From contig NZ_BAABIS010000001.1 in the NCBI RefSeq assembly GCF_039542905.1, forward strand, positions 4,092,001 to 4,156,000: DNA of 64,000 bases. The letters run 5' to 3'. Below the pieces are notes generated by a model. It had not been told where the DNA came from and did no database searches. It was given only the letters and a program-made list of their open reading frames with translations. Position 1 is the first letter of the stretch. The number at the start of each line of letters is the position of its first letter. The translations under genes were made by a program, and so were the position numbers. Source of the stretch: Kitasatospora terrestris (GTDB taxonomy: Bacteria; Actinomycetota; Actinomycetes; Streptomycetales; Streptomycetaceae). Positions 38,560 to 46,183 of this stretch are shown here, one piece after another.

Positions 38560-39939
38560 ATGTCGGGGGCTCTGGAACTCGCTGAGGTGGGCGTCCCGCT
38601 CGCTGCCATCGCCGGTGGTGCCGCGTACGCCCGGGTGAAGGCTCCGGCCGTGTACTGGTCGGCGGTCGGTCTTCCCGTCACGGCGGTGAGGTTCGCCGCG
38701 ACCTACGGGAGCACGATGGACGCGTGCGGGCTGACGGTGAACCCGTCGCGGTTGCGGGTCCTGGTCACCCGGGCGACCACCCGCCGGGAGATCCGCCCGG
38801 TTCCGCCCCGCATCCGCCGGATCCGGCCGACCACGACCGGGCTCCGGGTCCGGCTGCGGCTCGCGCCCGGTCAGGAACCGGCTGACGTGGCCGCGTCGGC
38901 GGAGCGTCTGCGGCACGCCTGGGGTGTGCACGCCGTGCACGTCTCGCTGATCAAGCCCGGCGTGGTCGAGCTGCGGATGACCGGCTTCGACGTGCTCCGC
39001 AAGGTCCGGATGCCCCGCCGCGCACGGTCCGGTGAGCTGGTGGTGCCGGTGGCAATGCGGGAGGACGGCACCGCGTACGTGCGGGACTACCGGGCCATCC
39101 CGCACTCCCTGTACCTGGGGGCGACGGAGAGCGGCAAGTCGGTGCACATGCGGAACCTGATCACCGGTCTCGCTGATCGCCACGTTGCTCTGGTGGGGAT
39201 CGACTGCAAGCGCGGCGTGGAACACGCACCGTTCGCCCCGCGCCTGTCGGCTCTGGCCACGGACCCCGACATGGCGTCTGATCTGCTGGATGCGCTCGTG
39301 GAGCTGATGGAGGAGCGCTACGAGCTGATCCGTGAGCGTCAGGGCATTGCCCGCGCGGTCGCGGATGAGGAGATCACTTCCGACATCTGGGGGCTGCCCG
39401 CCGAGCTCCGCCCGGTGCCGGTGATCCTTCTGATCGATGAGGTGGCGGAGTTGTTCCTCGTCGCCACGCGGAAGGAGGAGGTGCAGCGGGACCACATGGT
39501 CACCCAGCTGATCCGCCTGGCCCAGCTCGGCCGCGCGGCCGGGGTCTACCTGGAGGTCTGCGGGCAGCGGTTCGGCTCTGAGCTCGGCAAGGGAGCGACC
39601 ATGCTCCGTGCCCAGCTCACCGGCCGGGTGGTCCACCGTGTGAACGACAAGCAGACGGCGGAAATGGGCCTGGGCGACATCTCCCCCGAAGCGGTGCTGG
39701 CCGCCACGCAGATCGCCCCCGAGATGCCCGGTGTCGCGGTGGCCGGTGACTCCTCCGGCGGCTGGTCGCGCATCCGCACCCCGAACCTCTCCCTCGCCGA
39801 CGCGGTCGCCATCTGCCGGCGCACCGCCCACCTCGTGCCGGACCTGCCCGCCCTGGACCAGTTCCGGCCGCACGTCCCCGAGGCCACCGCCGCGGCCGAT
39901 GCGCCGTCGCTGGTCAAGCCCCTTCCGGTGACCGGCTAA
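38560..39939 (+). CDS. FtsK/SpoIIIE-type DNA translocase for conjugation (TraSA/TraB-like)
   Basis: A 459-aa translocase. An N-terminal hydrophobic stretch (about 4-45) is followed by the motor domain: Walker A LGATESGKSVHMRNL (about 188-202), VGIDCKRGVEHAPFAPRL, and Walker B VPVILLIDEVAEL (about 286-298). Such proteins move double-stranded DNA between hyphae as hexamers, without a relaxase or type IV system. It is shorter than pSAM2 TraSA-type proteins with a large C-terminal recognition domain, though the end still has a short tail that may bind clt repeats. Confidence 0.9.
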   Translation: MSGALELAEVGVPLAAIAGGAAYARVKAPAVYWSAVGLPVTAVRFAATYGSTMDACGLTVNPSRLRVLVTRATTRREIRPVPPRIRRIRPTTTGLRVRLRLAPGQEPADVAASAERLRHAWGVHAVHVSLIKPGVVELRMTGFDVLRKVRMPRRARSGELVVPVAMREDGTAYVRDYRAIPHSLYLGATESGKSVHMRNLITGLADRHVALVGIDCKRGVEHAPFAPRLSALATDPDMASDLLDALVELMEERYELIRERQGIARAVADEEITSDIWGLPAELRPVPVILLIDEVAELFLVATRKEEVQRDHMVTQLIRLAQLGRAAGVYLEVCGQRFGSELGKGATMLRAQLTGRVVHRVNDKQTAEMGLGDISPEAVLAATQIAPEMPGVAVAGDSSGGWSRIRTPNLSLADAVAICRRTAHLVPDLPALDQFRPHVPEATAAADAPSLVKPLPVTG

Positions 39940-40024
39940 CACCACCCCGTCCCACGGTCGGCGCGACCGTTCCGCGCCACGTCCCTACCCCGGCATGCCC
40001 GAAACCGACCCGAGAGGACGACCG

Positions 40025-40201
40025 ATGACCGCCACCACCCGCAAGCGCACGCCCGCCGTCCCGGCCAAGTGCCCCGCCTGCGCTGGTGAGGGCTGGGTCA
40101 GTGAGACCCACCACGCCGGTCGCGGCAAGAACGCTCGCCCCGCCGGTCAGGTCGAGGTCCTCTGCCCGACCTGCCTCGGCACCGGAACCGCACCCAAGTA
40201 G
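40025..40201 (+). CDS. tiny CxxC zinc-ribbon-like protein
   Basis: A 58-aa protein with two Cys pairs, KCPACAGEGW and LCPTCLGTG, resembling one half of a DnaJ zinc-finger repeat (CxxCxGxG). GAGAGGACGACCG precedes the ATG. It is homologous in pattern to the 62-aa protein at 42677. Function unknown; small Cys-rich proteins of this kind are common in AICE transfer/replication modules. Confidence 0.7.
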   Translation: MTATTRKRTPAVPAKCPACAGEGWVSETHHAGRGKNARPAGQVEVLCPTCLGTGTAPK

Positions 40202-40280
40202 CCCACCCAGACGCCCCGGCCGGGCGACAGGAACCCCGCGCCGCCCGGCCGGGCCCCAACTCCCGGAAGGAGAGCGACCG

Positions 40281-40967
40281 ATGCGCCTGCCCCGCCCCGA
40301 CGCGGTGATCGTGCAAGCCGTCATCGCCGGTGCCCTGTCCTTCGCCCACCTCCACGACCTTGCCGAAGCCGCTGGGCAACACGGCTGGAAGGCCTGGGCC
40401 TACCCCATCTCCGTGGACCTGCTTTTGGTCGCCGCCTGGCACCGCATGCGCACCCTGCGCGCCTCCGGCCGCGCCGCCAGCGCCGCCTGGACCTGGTTCG
40501 CCATCGCCCTGACCGCCTCGCTCGGCGCGAACGTCGCCACCGCAGGACTCCTCGACCTGGCCCGCGTCCCGGCCTGGCTGCGGATCCTGGTCGCCGGATG
40601 GCCCGCCCTCGCCTTCTTCGGCGGCACCCTCCTCGCCCACACCCGCACCACCCAACCCGCCACCGTGCCCGAGCCGGAGCCGGAGCCCGAACTCCCTCTC
40701 TACGTAGAGCCCGAGGGCCCCGCGCCCGCCCTGGCGCCCGAGTCGGCCCCGGCCGCAGTCGAGCCGCCCACCGCCGCACCGGCCCTGCCCGCCCCACCTG
40801 CTCCGGCTCCGCCGGTCGCTGTGCCGGCCGCGCTGGTCGAGCACGCCCGCAAGGTCGCCGCCGAGCACCAGACCCGCACCGGTGAGCCGATCGACACCGA
40901 CACGCTCCGCGTCCGCCTCGGTCTCCCACCGCACTTCGCCACCGCCATCGCCGCCCAACTCGACTGA
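40281..40967 (+). CDS. DUF2637 membrane protein, spread (SpdB-like)
   Basis: A 228-aa protein. Residues 8-125 hold about four transmembrane helices (VIVQAVIAGALSFAHLHDLA; AWAYPISVDLLLVAAWHRM; TWFAIALTASLGANVATAGL; LRILVAGWPALAFFGGTLL), the DUF2637 pattern. An extended Pro/Glu/Ala-rich region (130-180) follows, then a helical C-terminal domain with LRVRLGLPPHFATAIAA that may bind DNA. Such proteins help intramycelial spread of Streptomyces elements. AAGGAGAG precedes the ATG. Confidence 0.83.
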   Translation: MRLPRPDAVIVQAVIAGALSFAHLHDLAEAAGQHGWKAWAYPISVDLLLVAAWHRMRTLRASGRAASAAWTWFAIALTASLGANVATAGLLDLARVPAWLRILVAGWPALAFFGGTLLAHTRTTQPATVPEPEPEPELPLYVEPEGPAPALAPESAPAAVEPPTAAPALPAPPAPAPPVAVPAALVEHARKVAAEHQTRTGEPIDTDTLRVRLGLPPHFATAIAAQLD

Positions 40968-40987
40968 CCGCGAAAGGAGAACGCGCC

Positions 40988-41179
40988 ATGCCCCGCCCGA
41001 TCCGCCCCCGCAACGTGATCCGCATCGGCCCCGTCCAGGTCGCCACCTACTACGACGGCCGCGGCCGCGAACGCCACACCGCCGCCTGCACCGCCCCGCG
41101 CTGTGGCTTCTCCGCCGACTACGACAGCCGCGCCGCCGCCGAGATCGCCGCCCGCACCCACCGCTGCACCATCCGCTGA
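40988..41179 (+). CDS. small mobile-element transfer protein
   Basis: A 63-aa basic protein (MPRPIRPRNVIRIGPVQVAT; CTAPRCGFSADYDSRAAAEI) with three cysteines and a His that could hold zinc. It resembles the short 'mobile element transfer' proteins encoded between DUF2637 and other spread genes. AAAGGAGAACGCGCC precedes the ATG. Confidence 0.72.
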   Translation: MPRPIRPRNVIRIGPVQVATYYDGRGRERHTAACTAPRCGFSADYDSRAAAEIAARTHRCTIR

Positions 41180-41194
41180 CAGGAGAACTCCGCC

Positions 41195-41392
41195 ATGACC
41201 ATCACCCTGCCCCTGGTCCTCGTCCTCGGCATCGTCACCTGGGCCGCGATCAAGTTCCTCGGCATCCGCCTGTGGGTTGCCGTCGTGATCGGCCTCTTCG
41301 GCTTCTACCTCGCCAGCACCTTCCTCAGCCCGGTGATCGACGGAGCCACCCGCACCGGGGTCCAGGTCGTCAACGGCACCCAGCAGAAGTGA
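41195..41392 (+). CDS. small membrane protein, probable spread protein
   Basis: A 65-aa protein made of two hydrophobic helices (LPLVLVLGIVTWAAIKFLG and LWVAVVIGLFGFYLASTFL) and a short soluble tail. It follows the previous gene by 15 bases with ACAGGAGAAC upstream. By position and size it is a SpdC/SpdD-like protein; no specific function can be claimed. Confidence 0.7.
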   Translation: MTITLPLVLVLGIVTWAAIKFLGIRLWVAVVIGLFGFYLASTFLSPVIDGATRTGVQVVNGTQQK

Positions 41393-41405
41393 CAGGGAGA
41401 CGACC

Positions 41406-41942
41406 ATGAACGTCGCCACCCTGCTCCCGGGACCGCTCGTCCTGACCCCGGAAGGCTCCGCGCTCGTCGCAGAAATCGAGGCATACCTCGCCTCCCTCCC
41501 GGCGGCGGCCCGGCTGACCATCCCGTACATCTGCCCGCTCGGCTCCACCGTCCAGCCCTGGAACACCGGGTTTCCCGTTCCCCGGCCGACGCTCCTCGAC
41601 CGCATCTCCCACCGCCCGGCCCGTCCGGTCGAAGTGACCGTCGCGGACCACCTGCGGCTCACCTCGCGCTACATCTCCGCCTTCGGCTGGGTCCAGGGCG
41701 CCATGTGGGACACCACCGGCCGCGTCTGCCTCCTCGGCGCCCAGACTGCCGTCCTCGCACACGGTTACGGCACTCCGCGCACCGTCAGCCGGGCCCGCAA
41801 CCAGGTGATGGAGATCCTTCACGCCACCGGACGGCCTGTCAGCTCCCCGGACGTCTTCAACGACGCCCCGACCACCCGGCAGGCCGACGTGCACCACCTG
41901 CTCGACCGGGCCTCCGCCCGCGCACTGTCCCTCGGCATCTGA
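41406..41942 (+). CDS. DUF6197-like AICE protein
   Basis: A 178-aa soluble protein of the type called DUF6197 in actinomycete mobile elements: LRLTSRYISAFGWVQGAMWD, RVCLLGAQTAVLAHGYGTP and a His-containing end (ADVHHLLDRASARAL). Function unknown. GGGAGACGACC precedes the ATG at 41406. A 27-bp repeat begins 13 bases after its stop. Confidence 0.68.
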   Translation: MNVATLLPGPLVLTPEGSALVAEIEAYLASLPAAARLTIPYICPLGSTVQPWNTGFPVPRPTLLDRISHRPARPVEVTVADHLRLTSRYISAFGWVQGAMWDTTGRVCLLGAQTAVLAHGYGTPRTVSRARNQVMEILHATGRPVSSPDVFNDAPTTRQADVHHLLDRASARALSLGI

Positions 41943-41954
41943 ACCATTCGGCCC

Positions 41955-41981
41955 CGGGGCGGCAACAGCCGCCAAGCATCC
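41955..41981 (+). repeat. 27-bp direct repeat, copy 1 (before the GGDEF gene)
   Basis: Begins CGGGGCGGCAAC and ends GCCAAGCATCC; identical over 27 bases to 42581-42607. It contains a 6-bp hairpin (GGCGGC-AACA-GCCGCC), and its start can also pair with CCGCCCCGG just downstream (41983-41991). Confidence 0.88.
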
Positions 41982-42030
41982 TCCGCCCCGGCCGGTACCT
42001 CGTCCCTTCGCCCAGACAAGGAACCGCACG

Positions 42031-42570
42031 ATGGACCTCGCCCCGATCCTCGCCGCCGGTGTCCCGCTCCTCGGCTGGACCACTCACGGCACCTACCTCG
42101 CCCGCCGCCTGGCCACCGCCCGCCGCGACCCGCTCACCGGGCTCCTCACCCGCGACGGCTTCACCACCCGCGCCGAACGCCTCATCCGCTCCCACCCCGA
42201 CCGGACCACCGTGCTCCTGATCGACCTGGACGACTTCAAGACGATCAACGACACCCACGGCCACGCCGCCGGAGACGCGGTGCTCGCCGCAACCGCCGAC
42301 CGGCTGACTGCCTGGTGCGGCTCCTCCGGACTCGCGGCCCGACTCGGCGGGGACGAGTTCGCCGTCGTCGTCCTCGACTCCGCCGACCGGCTCGGCGACT
42401 TGCGGACCGCGCTCAATCAGCCCGTCCCGGTGGGTGGCCTGTTCCTGAACGTCGGCGCGTCCGTCGGCGCCTCGCACCCGGCCGCGCTCCTGCTGACCGA
42501 GGCACTGTCCGCGGCCGACCGCGACATGTACGCCCACAAGCCCGGCGGCCGGACCTCGCGCCGCCGCTGA
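42031..42570 (+). CDS. GGDEF domain protein (diguanylate cyclase-like)
   Basis: A 179-aa protein: one short hydrophobic N-terminal segment (LAPILAAGVPLLGW), then a GGDEF domain starting RRDPLTGLLTRDGFTTRAE, with the metal-binding LIDLDDFKTINDTHGHAAGD and an intact active site ARLGGDEFAVVVLD (about residues 107-120). No I-site RxxD is evident just before GGDEF. It should be able to make cyclic di-GMP, which controls development in streptomycetes. Finding it between spread and replication genes suggests the element manipulates host signalling. Confidence 0.88.
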   Translation: MDLAPILAAGVPLLGWTTHGTYLARRLATARRDPLTGLLTRDGFTTRAERLIRSHPDRTTVLLIDLDDFKTINDTHGHAAGDAVLAATADRLTAWCGSSGLAARLGGDEFAVVVLDSADRLGDLRTALNQPVPVGGLFLNVGASVGASHPAALLLTEALSAADRDMYAHKPGGRTSRRR

Positions 42571-42580
42571 ATCAACCCTC

Positions 42581-42607
42581 CGGGGCGGCAACAGCCGCCA
42601 AGCATCC
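42581..42607 (+). repeat. 27-bp direct repeat, copy 2 (after the GGDEF gene)
   Basis: Identical to 41955-41981. It starts 11 bases after the GGDEF stop; copy 1 starts 13 bases after the previous gene's stop. The GGDEF gene with one repeat copy therefore forms a 626-base repeat-bounded unit. Confidence 0.88.
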
Positions 42608-42676
42608 CGCCGCCCCGGAAGGCCTCGCCCCATCCGAAACGCAGCACTCGACCACGCCCAGAGAGGAACGACCATC

Positions 42677-42865
42677 ATGCCCCAGCACACCCACGCCCCA
42701 GTGAGGATCTGCCCCGACTGCGACGGCTTCGCCCGTGCGGCCATCGACACCGGCAACCGCCACCCGGACGGCACCCGCCACACCCTCACCGCCCACTGCA
42801 CCACCTGCCGCGGCACCGGCACCACCACCCAGCGAACCACCGCCCACGCCTCGGCCCAGAGCTGA
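42677..42865 (+). CDS. tiny CxxC zinc-ribbon-like protein
   Basis: A 62-aa protein with ICPDCDGFAR and HCTTCRGTGT, the same CxxC...CxxCxGTG layout as the 58-aa protein at 40025, suggesting duplication. AGAGAGGAACGACC precedes the ATG at 42677. Function unknown. Confidence 0.65.
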   Translation: MPQHTHAPVRICPDCDGFARAAIDTGNRHPDGTRHTLTAHCTTCRGTGTTTQRTTAHASAQS

Positions 42866-42870
42866 CCGCC

Positions 42871-43041
42871 ATGGCGCTCCTCGACTGGCGCGACTCCCGC
42901 CACTGGGACAACAAGCCCGCCCCCTGCGGCGTCTGCACCAAGCCCACCAACCTCCGCTCCGACCGCGGCAAGCCCGTGCACAAGGTCTGCGCCGAGACCT
43001 GGACCGACCAGCACGCCAAGCCCACGCCCGACCAGTCCTGA
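42871..43041 (+). CDS. tiny Cys/Trp-rich AICE protein
   Basis: A 56-aa frame from ATG 42871 to TGA 43041, starting five bases after the previous stop: MALLDWRDSRHWDN, then PCGVCTKPTNLRSDRGK and HKVCAETWTDQHA. CxxC plus HxxC could bind zinc. Tight packing and codon use support it as a real gene just upstream of the replication initiator. Function unknown. Confidence 0.62.
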   Translation: MALLDWRDSRHWDNKPAPCGVCTKPTNLRSDRGKPVHKVCAETWTDQHAKPTPDQS

Positions 43042-43098
43042 CCACCCGCCCCGGAGCCGCGCACCCCCGCCAGCTCCGGGGCTCACCCCGCCAGGCAG

Positions 43099-44523
43099 GT
43101 GAACATGCACCACCTCACCGAACGCCCCGACCTCGCCGTCGCCGACCTCGCCCGGCTCGCCGCCCGCGGCGACCTGCCCCGCCTCGAAGACCAGATCCGG
43201 CGTACCGGCGGCTGCTCGAACCCGATCCACCTCAAGGGCTTCCGCACCCTCACCCACGCCCCCACGGGAGCGGTGTGGCACCGGTACTCCACCGAGCACG
43301 AGCCCGGCCACCGGCTCAAGGTCGCTTGCGGCAACCGCCGCGCCTCCCGCTGCCCGGCCTGCGCCCGCACCTACTCGGCAGACACCTTCCACCTGATCCG
43401 CGCCGGACTCGCCGGAGACACCAGCAAGGGCGTCCCGGCTACCGTCCGCTCACACCCCCGGGTCTTCGCCACCCTCACCGCGCCGTCGTTCGGCCCCGTC
43501 CACAACCGTCCCGACCACGGCCGGTGCCGCTGCGGCTCCGACCACCCGGCCGGCGCGGCTGTCCTCGGTACTCCGCTGGACCTGGAGCGGTACGACTACG
43601 CGCACGCGGTGCTGTGGAACAACCACGCCCCGGACCTGTGGCGGCGCTTCACGATCTACCTGTTCCGCACGATGGCGAAGATGGCCGGGCTGTACCAGTA
43701 CGAGTTCAAGGAGCAAGCGAAGATCTCGTTCGGCAAGGTCGCCGAGTACCAGCGGCGCGGTGCCGTCCACTTCCACGCCGTGATCCGCATCGACGGCCCA
43801 GGAGGACCCGACACGCCCCCGCCGGCCTGGGCGACCATGGCCCTCCTCGAAGCCGCAATCCGAGCCGCCGCCCGCCGTGCCGGGGTCCCCGTGGCCGGTG
43901 CTGGTGATCTCCCGGCACGGGTGCTCCAGTGGGGCTCGCAGGTGGACGTGCGGCCGATCGGCGCGTTTGCCTCGGGGGAGATCTCCGAGCAGGCGGTGGC
44001 CTCGTATGTGGCCAAGTACGCCACCAAGAGCGCTGAGGCGACCGAGACCGTGGACCGCCGGATCCTGGAGCGCCACGAACTCGACCGGCACGACCTCCCC
44101 GCGCACACCCGCCGCCTGATCGAGACCTGCTGGGACCTCGACAGCCTCTACCCGGATCGACTGCTGGCGCACTGGTCCCACATGCTCGGCTTCCGCGGCC
44201 ACTTCTCCTCGAAGTCGCCCACCTACTCGACCACCCTCGGCGCCCTCCGGCAGGTCCGCGCCGACTACCGCGCCGACCAAGCCCGCTCCGACCTCCGGGA
44301 CCGGCTCCTCGCCGCCGGGCTCCCGGACCTGGACGACCTGCCCGAGGCGGAAACCCTCGTCGTCGCCCACTGGGCCTTCGCCGGAGCAGGCAACAGCCCC
44401 GGGGAATCCATGCTCGCCGCCACGATCGCCCGGGACCTGCACGAACGCCGCACCACCGACCGACAGGAGATGAACGCGCTGATCGCGCGAGAAGGGGAGG
44501 AACTGGCATGGACCGACTGTTGA
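43099..44523 (+). CDS. repSA: rolling-circle replication initiator, RepSA-like
   Basis: A 474-aa replication initiator. The HUH metal-binding motif is GAVHFHAVIRIDG (about residue 225), and the catalytic tyrosine region is SYVAKYATKSAE (about 304), with the YxxKY spacing of Rep proteins. N-terminal cysteines (VACGNRRASRCPACARTYS) form a zinc-finger-like element. It nicks the element's origin after excision to start rolling-circle copying before transfer. Either the GTG at 43099 or the ATG at 43105 may start it; its 3' end overlaps xis by 16 bases. Confidence 0.9.
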   Translation: MNMHHLTERPDLAVADLARLAARGDLPRLEDQIRRTGGCSNPIHLKGFRTLTHAPTGAVWHRYSTEHEPGHRLKVACGNRRASRCPACARTYSADTFHLIRAGLAGDTSKGVPATVRSHPRVFATLTAPSFGPVHNRPDHGRCRCGSDHPAGAAVLGTPLDLERYDYAHAVLWNNHAPDLWRRFTIYLFRTMAKMAGLYQYEFKEQAKISFGKVAEYQRRGAVHFHAVIRIDGPGGPDTPPPAWATMALLEAAIRAAARRAGVPVAGAGDLPARVLQWGSQVDVRPIGAFASGEISEQAVASYVAKYATKSAEATETVDRRILERHELDRHDLPAHTRRLIETCWDLDSLYPDRLLAHWSHMLGFRGHFSSKSPTYSTTLGALRQVRADYRADQARSDLRDRLLAAGLPDLDDLPEAETLVVAHWAFAGAGNSPGESMLAATIARDLHERRTTDRQEMNALIAREGEELAWTDC

Positions 44524-44729
44524 CCGTCAAGGAAGTCGCCGAACACCTCGGCACCTGGGAGACCAGCGGGGAGCGCTTCCCGCGGCGCCTCGTCGCCGAA
44601 CGGCGCATCGCCTTCGTCAAGGTCGGCCGGCACGTCCGCATCCCCGCGGCTGCCCTCGCCGACTTCATCGCAGCCAACACCGTCCAGCCGGTCACCCGGC
44701 GGACCCGTCGGCTGCGGGCGGTGGCCTGA
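44508..44729 (+). CDS. xis: excisionase / MerR-like DNA-binding protein (Xis)
   Basis: A 73-aa protein with the winged-helix excisionase fold: LLTVKEVAEHLGTWETSGER, then RRLVAERRIAFVKVGRHVRI and PAAALADFIAAN. It overlaps rep at its start and the integrase ATG at its end (one base), so replication and excision genes are translated together. Xis bends DNA at att sites and drives Int toward excision. Confidence 0.87.
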   Translation: MDRLLTVKEVAEHLGTWETSGERFPRRLVAERRIAFVKVGRHVRIPAAALADFIAANTVQPVTRRTRRLRAVA

Positions 44730-45856
44730 TGACTGGCAAGCGCCGGCAGTTCGGCCGGATCCGGAAGCTCCCGTCGGGCCGTTTTCAGGCTCGCTACCTC
44801 GACCCGGATGGCCTGCTCCGCCCTGCGCCGGAGACGTTCGAGACCAAGGCGGACGCCGATGACTGGCTCGCCGAGATGCAGACCGCCATCCGCAAGAAGG
44901 ACTGGCGCGACCCTGACGCCGGGGCGGTGAACTTCACCGAGTACGCCGAAGCCTGGATCACTGAGCGCGGGCTGATGCCGACCACGGAGGAGCTGTACCG
45001 GCGGTTGCTGCGGCTGCACCTCGTGCCCACCTTCGGCGAGTGGGACTTGGACGAGATCACACCACCGCGCATCCGGACCTGGCGGGCCACACTGTTGGCG
45101 ACCGGCAAGAGCACAACCACGGCGAAGGCGTACCGCCTGCTCAAGGCCGTCATGGCGACCGCCACCGACGACGAGCTGATCAAGCGCAACCCGTGCCGAA
45201 TCAAGGGGGCAGGCAAGGAGTCCGCTGCGGAACGAGGGATCGCCACCGTCGACCAGGTCTACGAGCTGGCCGAGCTGGTGGGGCCTCGCTGGCGCCTGAT
45301 GGTGCTGCTCGGCGCCTTCACGACGCTCCGTCCGGAGGAGTTGGCCGAGCTTCGGCGGCCGGACTTCGACCTGGTCGCCGGGACGGTCCGGATCCGCCTT
45401 GCTGCCCCGGAGCTGAACACCGGCCGGCGGGCCCTCGGCGAGACCAAGACCGAGGCGGGCAAGCGGATCATCACGATCCCTGCGGCCGTACTCCCGGACG
45501 TCCGGACGCACCTGGAGCTATTCGCCGAGAAGGAGCCGACCGGGCTCGTCTTCGTCGGTGAGAAGGGCGCCCCGTTCCGCCGGACCAGCTTCGGCCGGAT
45601 CTGGCGCAAGGCTCGTGCCAAGGCAGGCATGCCGGGCTTCCGCTTCTACGACCTCCGCCACACCGGCAACACCATGGCGGCCGCCACCGGTGCCAGCCTC
45701 AAGGAGCTGATGGCGCGCATGGGGCATGCCTCCGTTCGGGCGGCGCTGATCTACCAGCACGCAACCAGCGAGCGGGACAAGAAGATCGCCGACGGCATGG
45801 ACGCGGAGATCACCCGTCGGATCGGCCGGGGCGCGCCCCCGCCGGCAGAGGCATAA
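44729..45856 (+). CDS. int: site-specific tyrosine recombinase (integrase)
   Basis: A 375-aa integrase: N-terminal arm-binding/SAM-like domain (about 1-165) and C-terminal catalytic domain with Arg in FTTLRPEEL (about 199), Lys in GETKTEAGKR, RFYDLRHTGNT (box II; the usual first His is Tyr), MGHASVRAALIYQH with the second His and the nucleophile Tyr. It lies 79 bases from the intact tRNA-Gly copy, so attP is next to int as in pSAM2. It catalyses integration into the tRNA 3' end. Confidence 0.93.
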   Translation: MTGKRRQFGRIRKLPSGRFQARYLDPDGLLRPAPETFETKADADDWLAEMQTAIRKKDWRDPDAGAVNFTEYAEAWITERGLMPTTEELYRRLLRLHLVPTFGEWDLDEITPPRIRTWRATLLATGKSTTTAKAYRLLKAVMATATDDELIKRNPCRIKGAGKESAAERGIATVDQVYELAELVGPRWRLMVLLGAFTTLRPEELAELRRPDFDLVAGTVRIRLAAPELNTGRRALGETKTEAGKRIITIPAAVLPDVRTHLELFAEKEPTGLVFVGEKGAPFRRTSFGRIWRKARAKAGMPGFRFYDLRHTGNTMAAATGASLKELMARMGHASVRAALIYQHATSERDKKIADGMDAEITRRIGRGAPPPAEA

Positions 45857-45902
45857 GGCACGCAGGGGGCACGCGGTCCCGGAATTGGTCCAGACAACGA
45901 AG

Positions 45903-45929
45903 AAACCCCAGGTTGCTGACCTGGGGTTT
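45903..45929 (-). terminator. element-borne tRNA-Gly terminator
   Basis: An 11-bp stem (AAACCCCAGGT...ACCTGGGGTTT) between int and the tRNA 3' end. It nearly duplicates the hairpin at 33043-33073, showing that the element brought its own tRNA terminator and keeps the tRNA functional after insertion. Confidence 0.75.
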
Positions 45930-45935
45930 TCTCTA

Positions 45936-45979
45936 TGGAGCGGGCGACGAGAATCGAACTCGCGCTCTAAGCTTGGGAA
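45936..45979. repeat. attR: 44-bp repeat within the intact tRNA-Gly
   Basis: Identical to 33080-33123. It spans the CCA end to the anticodon arm of the functional tRNA. Integration has replaced the original 3' part with the element's copy. Confidence 0.93.
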
Positions 45980-46009
45980 GCTCATGTTCTACCATTAAAC
46001 TACGCCCGC
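45936..46009 (-). tRNA. tRNA-Gly, anticodon CCC
   Basis: Read leftward: acceptor GCGGGCG, TA, D-arm GTTTAATGGTAGAAC, anticodon stem TGAGC / loop TTCCCAA / GCTTA, variable GAGC, T-arm GCGAG-TTCGATT-CTCGT, acceptor CGCCCGC, T, and encoded CCA. All stems close (with G-U pairs in the anticodon and T stems). The loop gives anticodon CCC. It is the AICE integration target and remains complete. Confidence 0.95.
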
Positions 46010-46183
46010 ATCTGACAGCCCGTCACGGACGGCCTGATCAAGCACCACTGTACCCCATCGCCGGAGCGGTTTGGGGCGTGCTGCGACGGGCGGCGAGCCG
46101 CTGTGCACCGTGTCCGGAAGATCCCCTAATGTGACGCTGTCGCCTGGGCGCAGGCCGCGGAAGAGTGTGGGGAAAGGGGACCG

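Larger units (their letters stand above)
33080..45979. mobile_element. actinomycete integrative and conjugative element (AICE) in tRNA-Gly(CCC)
   Basis: Between two identical 44-bp copies of the tRNA-Gly 3' half lie the standard AICE modules: regulation (Nudix/Pif-like, KorSA-like), transfer (SCO3933-like, FtsK-type translocase, spread-type membrane proteins), replication (HUH initiator) and integration (xis, int next to the intact tRNA). The unit is about 12.86 kb. All core genes are intact by eye, so it may be able to excise. Cargo lies at the attL end (33279-35084) and has visibly lower GC. The gene order is that of the pSAM2/SLP1 family. Confidence 0.92.
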
